Made by a program: the position numbers and the translations under genes
DNA from: an uncultured Mycoplasma sp.
Lineage (GTDB): Bacteria; Bacillota_I; Bacilli_A; Mycoplasmatales; Mycoplasmoidaceae
Assembly (NCBI GenBank): GCA_947177125.1
Contig: CAMWTH010000003.1
Coordinates: 1 to 44,208, forward strand
Length of the DNA stretch: 44,208 nt
Direction of reading: 5' to 3'
Notes under the pieces: model-generated
The model's input: only the letters and a program-made list of their open reading frames with translations
What the model was told of the DNA's origin: nothing
The model's database searches: none
Shown: positions 39,761-44,208 of the stretch, piece after piece
Layout of the letters: each line of letters starts with the position of its first letter
Position numbering within the stretch: position 1 is the stretch's first letter

Positions 39761-40831
39761 ATGAAAGTAAATAAATTGATAATTTTTGGTGGAAGTTTTG
39801 ATCCTGTTCACAATGGGCATTTAAAAATAGCAAAAAAAGCTTTTAAAAAAATAAAAGCAGATAAACTTTTTTTTGTTCCTTGCAATCAACACCCTGATGC
39901 AAAAAATATTTCTGCTTCAAATTCTGAAAGACTAGCAATGTTAAACTTGGCAATTCAAAATATTCCAGAATTTGAAATTTGCGAATTTGAGTTGAATAAT
40001 AATGAACCATCTTACACAATTAACACAGTTAGATACTTTAAACAAAATTACACTAATTATGAGTTATATCTACTAGTTGGGTATGATCAATTAGTTCATT
40101 TTAAAGAGTGACAAAATTATCAAGAAATCTTAGAAAATGTAAAAATTATTTGCCATGTCAGAAAAATTGATAAATCTTTAATAAAACAAAATGTAGATTT
40201 TCCATACATTAAAGTTGGTCTTAAAAATATCAATGCAGCATCAAGTCAATTAAAAACTGAACCTAAAAAAGCTTTTTTAAATCCTAAAGTATTAAATTAT
40301 ATTAATGAAAATGCAATTTATGTGGAAGATCGTGAAAAATTAGTTTTAACAGAATACCGCTTAAACCACTGTAAAGTAGTTGCAAATATTGCAAAAGATT
40401 TAGCACTATCTCATAAACTTTATCCAATTGTTAAAAAAGCATATGTTGCAGGTTGGTATCATGATTATGCAAAAGACATGCCTAAAGAAAAATTAGAAGA
40501 AATAGCTAAAAAAATTAAAATAAAAGACTATGTTTCTTGAAAAGTGCTGCATGGACATGTTGCTGCATATATTATGGAAAAGGATTTCTTTATGGATGAT
40601 TACCAAGTTTTAACAGCAATTAGAAGTCATACTTTACCTTTTGATTTTTCTTCACTTTCTAAAATTGTTTATATTGCAGATAAATTAGCACCAAGAGATG
40701 ATGAAGCAAACCAGTTAAGAAAAGAGTGAGCTAAACTTGCATTTAAAGATTTAAATTTATGTTTTGAAACAATTAAGGATTTTTATGATGATTTTTATAG
40801 TAGAAAAGGAAAAGAAAAATTGGAGTCATAA
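39761..40831 (+). CDS. nadD: NadD-YqeK fusion: NaMN adenylyltransferase plus HD-domain nucleotide hydrolase
   Basis: This 356-aa protein is a single frame; ORFs 39743, 40322 and 40544 of the track are pieces separated by TGA(Trp). Residues 1-185 are NadD: IFGGSFDPVHNGHLKIAKKA (HxGH nucleotide motif), FVPCNQHPDAK, VGYDQLVHFKEW and ASSQLKT. NadD makes NaAD from NaMN and ATP. Residues 190-356 are a YqeK-like HD domain: NHCKVVANIAKDLA, AGWYHDYAKDMP, HGHVAAYIM, IRSHTLPF, IVYIADKLAPRDDE give the metal ligands. YqeK enzymes cleave diadenosine tetraphosphate. The two genes are neighbours in Bacillus, and I recall a comparable fusion in M. genitalium MG240. The start at 39761 lacks a Shine-Dalgarno. 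Its stop overlaps the next ATG (TAATG). Confidence 0.92.
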
Positions 40832-41517
40832 TGATTGGTTTTATTTTTGCAATGGAAAGTGAAATAACTGCAGTTAAAGACATTAATAAAAATATTAAAG
40901 TTTATCAAACTGATTTTTTTAAGTATTATTTATTTTCACAAAATAATCAAGATTTTGTTTTTGTTTTTAGTGGAATTGGCAAAGCTAATGCAGCAGCTGC
41001 AACTTTAGAAATTATTAAAACTTTTTCTTTAAAAAAAATTATTAATATCGGAATTTGTGGAACCAATAAAAATCATTTAAAACCAAATGATATTTTAATA
41101 TTAAATAGAAATTATTATTTAGATGTTGATGCAACTTTTTTTGATTATGAGTATGGACAAATACCAAAAGAAAAACCTTATTTTGAAAATAATAATGAAC
41201 TAACAAATTTAATAAAATCTATTTTTGATGAATTGAAAATAGATTTTATTGAATGCTATGGAGCTACTGCTGATAGTTTTATTAATATTAATAACTATAA
41301 TAAATATAATAAAGATTTGTTTAATCTTGTAAGTTGTTTAGATATGGAAGCAACAGCAATTAAACAAATTGCTAGTAAAACTAATGTTGAAACATGTTTT
41401 ATTAAAATTATTTCAGACAATGTTTTAGTTTCTAAAAATGACTATGAAGAAAGTAAAGAGAGTTGGCCTTTAATTGTGACTAAAATTATTGGAATTTTAA
41501 CTAATAAAATAAAATAA
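40831..41517 (+). CDS. mtnN: 5'-methylthioadenosine/S-adenosylhomocysteine nucleosidase
   Basis: This 228-aa enzyme cleaves adenine from MTA and SAH, clearing methyltransferase by-products. IGFIFAMESEITAVKD (catalytic Glu), FSGIGKANAAAATLEII, DVDATFFDYEYGQIP, GATADSFI, CLDMEATAIKQIA (ribose-binding Glu) and IKIISDNV (catalytic Asp) are all in place. The GTAGG-type loop is degenerate (GICGTNKNH). It overlaps the nadD-yqeK stop by one base, with TTGGAG just upstream, so translation is coupled. SAM-dependent RlmH is encoded elsewhere in the window. Confidence 0.92.
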   Translation: MIGFIFAMESEITAVKDINKNIKVYQTDFFKYYLFSQNNQDFVFVFSGIGKANAAAATLEIIKTFSLKKIINIGICGTNKNHLKPNDILILNRNYYLDVDATFFDYEYGQIPKEKPYFENNNELTNLIKSIFDELKIDFIECYGATADSFININNYNKYNKDLFNLVSCLDMEATAIKQIASKTNVETCFIKIISDNVLVSKNDYEESKESWPLIVTKIIGILTNKIK

Positions 41518-41558
41518 TAAATATAAATTGATATTTTAATTTTTCATTTATTATTTTT
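41511..41558 (+). terminator. Probable terminator after mtnN
   Basis: AAAATAATAAAT pairs with ATTTATTATTTT (12 bp, A-T only), followed by T residues. Weak because of composition but well placed. Confidence 0.45.
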
Positions 41559-41576
41559 GTATACTTAATAGATATT

Positions 41577-42143
41577 ATGAAACCTAGCAAACTTTTTAAT
41601 TTTGAAAACAACTTAGAAAATGATGAAAATATCAAAAAATATGGTCACCATTTTTTAGAATATCAAAGTTTAAATTATTTCAATTTTAAAAATCCAACTA
41701 CAAAAGAGTTTTGTGAAAAATTAATAACATTAAAAATTAATTTTACTTTTTTACTTAAAGTCAGTTTACTTTTGCTAACTGTTGTTATTTTAACAATTCT
41801 TTTATTTTGCTTACTTAATGCAAGTTTTATCAAAGATAATAATGGTTTATTAATTTCAGCTTGCTGCTTTGCAGGAATTGCTTTGTTGTTATTTTTTTAT
41901 CTTTTTTATTTAACAACTAAATCATTTTTACTTTTAAAAAAGATTTTATTTTTTGATGAAAGTTCTAATTTTTTAAAGTTACAAACCATAAAACTAATTC
42001 TACTAGTGTTTTTTTGTTCATTAGCTAATTTAATTATTTTTTGTTCTATAACTTTTTTACTAGTATTATTGTTTTTGAAACAAATTATGAATAATTTTTC
42101 TAAAAATTATGAAATTTTTAACATAACAAAGAAAAAAATGTAA
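41577..42143 (+). CDS. Multi-pass membrane protein of unknown function
   Basis: This 188-aa protein has a polar N-terminus (MKPSKLFNFENNLENDENIK) of about 55 residues, followed by about four hydrophobic segments: FLLKVSLLLLTVVILTILLF, LLISACCFAGIALLLFFYLF, and LILLVFFCSLANLIIFCSIT with its continuation LLVLLFL. The C-terminus is basic (NITKKKM). No Shine-Dalgarno is visible before the ATG, which lies 59 nt after mtnN. No family recognised. The protein has no tryptophan and therefore no TGA. Confidence 0.65.
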   Translation: MKPSKLFNFENNLENDENIKKYGHHFLEYQSLNYFNFKNPTTKEFCEKLITLKINFTFLLKVSLLLLTVVILTILLFCLLNASFIKDNNGLLISACCFAGIALLLFFYLFYLTTKSFLLLKKILFFDESSNFLKLQTIKLILLVFFCSLANLIIFCSITFLLVLLFLKQIMNNFSKNYEIFNITKKKM

Positions 42144-42178
42144 GTTAAAGCAAAAAAATATTTAATAAAAAAATTGTT

Positions 42179-42187
42179 TGGTATAAT
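42179..42187 (+). promoter_or_regulatory. Extended -10 promoter of infC-rpmI-rplT
   Basis: TGGTATAAT is a perfect extended -10 (TGnTATAAT). The predicted start near 42194 gives a leader of about 215 nt. Confidence 0.6.
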
Positions 42188-42193
42188 ACTTTC

Positions 42194-42395
42194 TGTATAG
42201 AGAAAGTAGTTTATCACTCACCTGATTTCTTAAATTAATGGATTTTTGCTCTTTATAAGCAAGCAATGGAAATGGGTTAATGGCTTTTATGACTTTTTGG
42301 TAAGTTTTTAACTTGCAACACTAATTGCTGTTGAGGTAAACACACTTTTCTTAATTTTAAAATAAGAAAAAGTGTGTTTTTCTTTATACAAAAAA
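42194..42395 (+). promoter_or_regulatory. infC leader, candidate L20-type autoregulatory RNA with attenuator
   Basis: A long, comparatively G-rich untranslated leader ends in a strong terminator before infC. In Firmicutes the same operon is controlled by L20 binding to its leader. Pairings such as TTGCTCTTTATAAGCAAG and GCAACACTAATTGCTGTTGAGG-type elements are visible, but I could not match a known L20-leader consensus by eye, so the assignment rests on context. Confidence 0.5.
42338..42384 (+). terminator. Attenuator hairpin upstream of infC
   Basis: AACACACTTTTCTTA pairs with TAAGAAAAAGTGTGTT (one bulged A), followed by TTTTTCTTT. It lies inside the leader, 26 nt before the infC start, so it would stop transcription before the coding region. 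Confidence 0.75.
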
Positions 42396-42409
42396 TTTTA
42401 AGGAAATTT

Positions 42410-42922
42410 ATGAAAAATAGATTTGTTTTAAATGAACAAATAAGAGAAAATAGATTATTAGTAATAGATTCTGATGGTTCTAATCTAGGTCAAATGACAA
42501 AGCAAGAAGCATTGGAATTAGCACAAAAACAAGGACTTGATTTAGTTCTTTTTTCTACAGGTGACAAACCAATTGCAAAAATAATAGACTATGGAAAGTT
42601 TGTTTACGAAAATAAAAAAAAGAATAAAGAAAACAAAAAAAATCAAGTAAAAGTAAAAAATAAAGAAATTAAAGTAAAACCAGCTATTGGTATTCATGAT
42701 TTAGAAGTTCGTGTTAAGAATGCTAAAGAATGATTAAATAGTGGGTATAGAATTCGTTTTGTTGTACTAACTTATGGAAGAATTGCAACAAAAGTTGATT
42801 TAGTTTATGAACTTTATGAAAAGTTTATAGCAATGGTTGGTGATTGTGCAACAATCCAACAACCATTAAAAAAAGTTAGTAATGTTCAATATGAATCATT
42901 TTTAATTCCAGCAAAAAAATAG
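42410..42922 (+). CDS. infC: Translation initiation factor IF-3
   Basis: This 170-aa factor binds the 30S subunit and controls start-codon choice. NRFVLNEQIRENRLLVIDSD, LGQMTKQEALELAQKQGLDL and AKIIDYGKFVYENKKKNKEN match the N-domain and linker. KEIKVKPAIGIHDLEVRVKNAKEW leads into the C-domain. The ORF-track start at 42374 lies inside the attenuator; ATG 42410 follows TTTTAAGGAAATTT and gives the family N-terminus. rpmI starts 25 nt later. Confidence 0.96.
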
Positions 42923-42947
42923 ATTTATTTAGAGGGATTTTATTATT

Positions 42948-43145
42948 ATGAAAGTTAAACATAAAACAAAAAAATCTGTTTCAAAAAGAGTGATTGTGAC
43001 AGGATCTGGAAAATTAAAAAGAAAGCAAGCATACAGATCTCACCTGGCTCATAATAAAACAACTAAACAAAAAAGACATTCTAGAAAAGACAGCATCATT
43101 ACTGGTGTTGATTCACAAAGATATAAACACTTAATTAATAACTAA
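42948..43145 (+). CDS. rpmI: Ribosomal protein L35
   Basis: This 65-aa basic large-subunit protein has MKVKHKTKKSVSKRVIVTGS, GKLKRKQAYRSHLAHNKTTK and QKRHSRKDSIITGVD, the usual L35 sequence. It sits between infC and rplT as in most bacteria, with AGAGGGATTT upstream. Confidence 0.96.
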   Translation: MKVKHKTKKSVSKRVIVTGSGKLKRKQAYRSHLAHNKTTKQKRHSRKDSIITGVDSQRYKHLINN

Positions 43146-43184
43146 TTGATTTAATTATTTGATATTTTATAAAGGAAAATAAAC

Positions 43185-43532
43185 ATGAGAGTTAAGACTG
43201 GTCCAACTACTAGAAGAAGAAGAAAAAGATGGTTGAAAAAAGCTGAAGGTGCTTGAGGAATTAATAGTACTTCTTACAGAAATGCTAAACAAACAGTAAT
43301 GAAAGCATCAAAATATGCTTACAGAGATCGTAAAAACAAAAAAAGAGATTTTAGAAAATTATGAATTGCTAGAATTAATGCAGCTGTAAGAAAAGAAAAC
43401 TATACTTATTCATCTTTTATGAATAAGTTAAAACAAAAAAATATTGCAGTAAATCGTAAAATGCTATCAGAATTAGCAATTCATAACCCTGAAGAATTTA
43501 AAAAATTTGTTCATTCAGTTATGTTAAAGTAA
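43185..43532 (+). CDS. rplT: Ribosomal protein L20
   Basis: This 115-aa assembly protein of the 50S subunit is missing from the ORF track because of TGA(Trp) codons (EGAWGIN, RKLWIAR). [60 protein letters not shown] and [19 protein letters not shown] are diagnostic. In Bacillus L20 represses this operon through the leader. AAAGGAAAAT precedes the start. The first tryptophan (KRWLKK) is TGG. Confidence 0.97.
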
Positions 43533-43537
43533 ACTCA

Positions 43538-43569
43538 TAAAAGATGTTATTAATTTAGCATCTTTTTTT
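43538..43569 (+). terminator. infC-rpmI-rplT operon terminator
   Basis: AAAAGATG pairs with CATCTTTT around an AT-rich loop and runs into T7, a few bases after the rplT stop. Confidence 0.8.
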
Positions 43570-43666
43570 GTCTTAATTTGACTTATTAAACATTTATTAT
43601 TACTATTAATATAGTTGTATGTTTGTCTTAATATATTGATTTTATTTTTACTTGGGTAAATAGATT

Positions 43667-44038
43667 ATGAAAAAAAAATTGGTTTTTTATGCTATTGAAG
43701 CACTAGCGATAATAGCTTTAATATTATGAATAGTTTTCACAATTGCAGCATATTCAAGTTCATTCCTTACTTTTTTTCCAAAAGCTAGTTTGGCAGTTCC
43801 AGAATCTGGTTCATCTGATCGTATTTCAGGAATTCCAGGTTTAGCTACAGTTACTCAGATTGGAGTAGTTTTATTGGATATGGGAATTGCTATATTCATT
43901 ATCTATTTTGGATTAATGTTTTTATTATATAAATTAAAGATTAATAAAACCAAAATTTTTATTACCAATATATGCATCTATTCATTAGTATGTTGTTTGA
44001 TTATTGTAGGAACATTATTTGTTAGTTTAAATTTATAA
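43667..44038 (+). CDS. Three-TM membrane protein of unknown function
   Basis: This 123-aa protein starts at ATG 43667; the ORF track shows only the part after a TGA(Trp, LILWIVF). Hydrophobic segments lie at about 7-30 (FYAIEALAIIALILWIVFTI), 64-87 (VVLLDMGIAIFIIYFGLMFL) and 99-122 (FITNICIYSLVCCLIIVGTL). A short polar loop with Ser/Gly/Pro (VPESGSSDRISGIPG) lies between the first two. No known family. It has its own terminator and no visible Shine-Dalgarno. Confidence 0.65.
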
Positions 44039-44040
44039 AA

Positions 44041-44073
44041 AAATAGCAAAAGCTATTTTTTTTTTTTTTTTTT
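44041..44073 (+). terminator. Terminator with an unusually long T18 run
   Basis: The AATAGC-AAAA-GCTATT hairpin directly follows the stop codon and is followed by 18 T residues, far more than needed. Confidence 0.8.
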
Positions 44074-44208
44074 AAAAAATTTAAAATTTTTTTTTAAAAT
44101 TTTTTGATTTTTAAAAAAATATTTTTTTGAAATTTTAAAATTAATTAAATTTTTTTTGAAGATAACTTATGAAAAGAAATTATAATTTCTTTTAGAAAAC
44201 TTTTAAGA
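44074..44208. repeat. Low-complexity A/T palindromic tail
   Basis: This stretch is almost only A and T runs (AAAAAATTTAAAATTTTTTT), with just a handful of G or C. Near the end AAAAGAAAT/ATTTCTTTT (44172-44193) forms a hairpin that could be a terminator of a gene to the right on the minus strand. No ORF. Confidence 0.5.

Noticed and set aside
40322-40831. yqeK as a separate gene starting at GTG 40322
   Set aside because: The frame is open from NadD through this point and no ribosome site is present.
1-44208. Reading TGA as stop, which would make most genes look broken
   Set aside because: TGA falls at conserved Trp or within motifs in pdhA, pdhC, leuS, ravA, pgsA, rplT and rpmB; code 4 explains everything.
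1-44208. tRNA genes or rRNA in the window
   Set aside because: I found no GTTCGA-type T-arm with matching acceptor stem and no rRNA segments.

Overview
The window looks like a mollicute chromosome. It is very AT-rich, and TGA is read as tryptophan throughout: pdhA, leuS, ravA, viaA and rplT align with their families only if TGA = Trp, and most ORF-track entries are fragments of longer genes cut at TGA. A four-gene pyruvate dehydrogenase operon, no sign of cell-wall genes, RNase P RNA, small ribosomal-protein operons and acidic repeat-rich proteins fit the pneumoniae/penetrans side of the Mollicutes. A Malacoplasma (M. penetrans / M. iowae)-like host is my inference, not something proved here. 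All coordinates below join ORF fragments across TGA codons.

Layout. 1-913: minus-strand TtcA-like tRNA thiolation ATPase with terminators. 1346-6297: pdhA-pdhB-pdhC-pdhD operon, closed by a strong terminator. 6447-9385: three less familiar genes (103-aa orphan, P-loop ATPase with acidic tail, degenerate 6-phosphogluconate dehydrogenase-like protein). 9669-13680: rpsO, leuS, rpmG and an M24 aminopeptidase. 13819-16301: class-3-like aldehyde dehydrogenase, alpha/beta hydrolase and an 82-aa orphan. 16450-20556: operon of a novel protein ending in a phage-tail-fibre-like motif, then RavA (MoxR AAA+) and ViaA (VWA). 20615-21081: decayed minus-strand gene. 21244-22131: thiol peroxidase and RNase P RNA. 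22343-28553: large surface-type protein, acidic LPYQEE-repeat cytoskeletal-type protein, and a coiled-coil protein behind a 23-T tract. 28568-31343, minus strand: rlmH, an SPFH/NfeD pair and a GNAT protein. 31573-33807: one 744-aa ORF fusing a GH32-like half to a ROK-like half, both with catalytic motifs lost. 33810-35631: plsY, a two-TM protein, rpmB. 35826-39129: asnS-pgsA-serS. 39130-39760: gene-poor, with a candidate ncRNA on + and decayed coding on -. 39761-42143: NadD-YqeK fusion, MTA/SAH nucleosidase, membrane protein. 42180-43532: structured leader plus infC-rpmI-rplT. 43667-44038: small membrane protein, then an extremely AT-rich tail.

How the genes relate. The core is central metabolism (pyruvate to acetyl-CoA), translation (LeuRS, AsnRS, SerRS, IF3, S15, L33, L28, L35, L20, RlmH, TtcA-like, RNase P), phospholipid synthesis (PlsY, PgsA), NAD synthesis and nucleotide clean-up (NadD-YqeK, MtnN) and peroxide defence (Tpx). 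The accessory interest lies in the RavA-ViaA operon with its unknown first gene, the dead-looking sucrase-fructokinase-type fusion, the possible homopolymer phase switch at 27869, and two decayed or RNA-bearing islands at 20615 and 39130.
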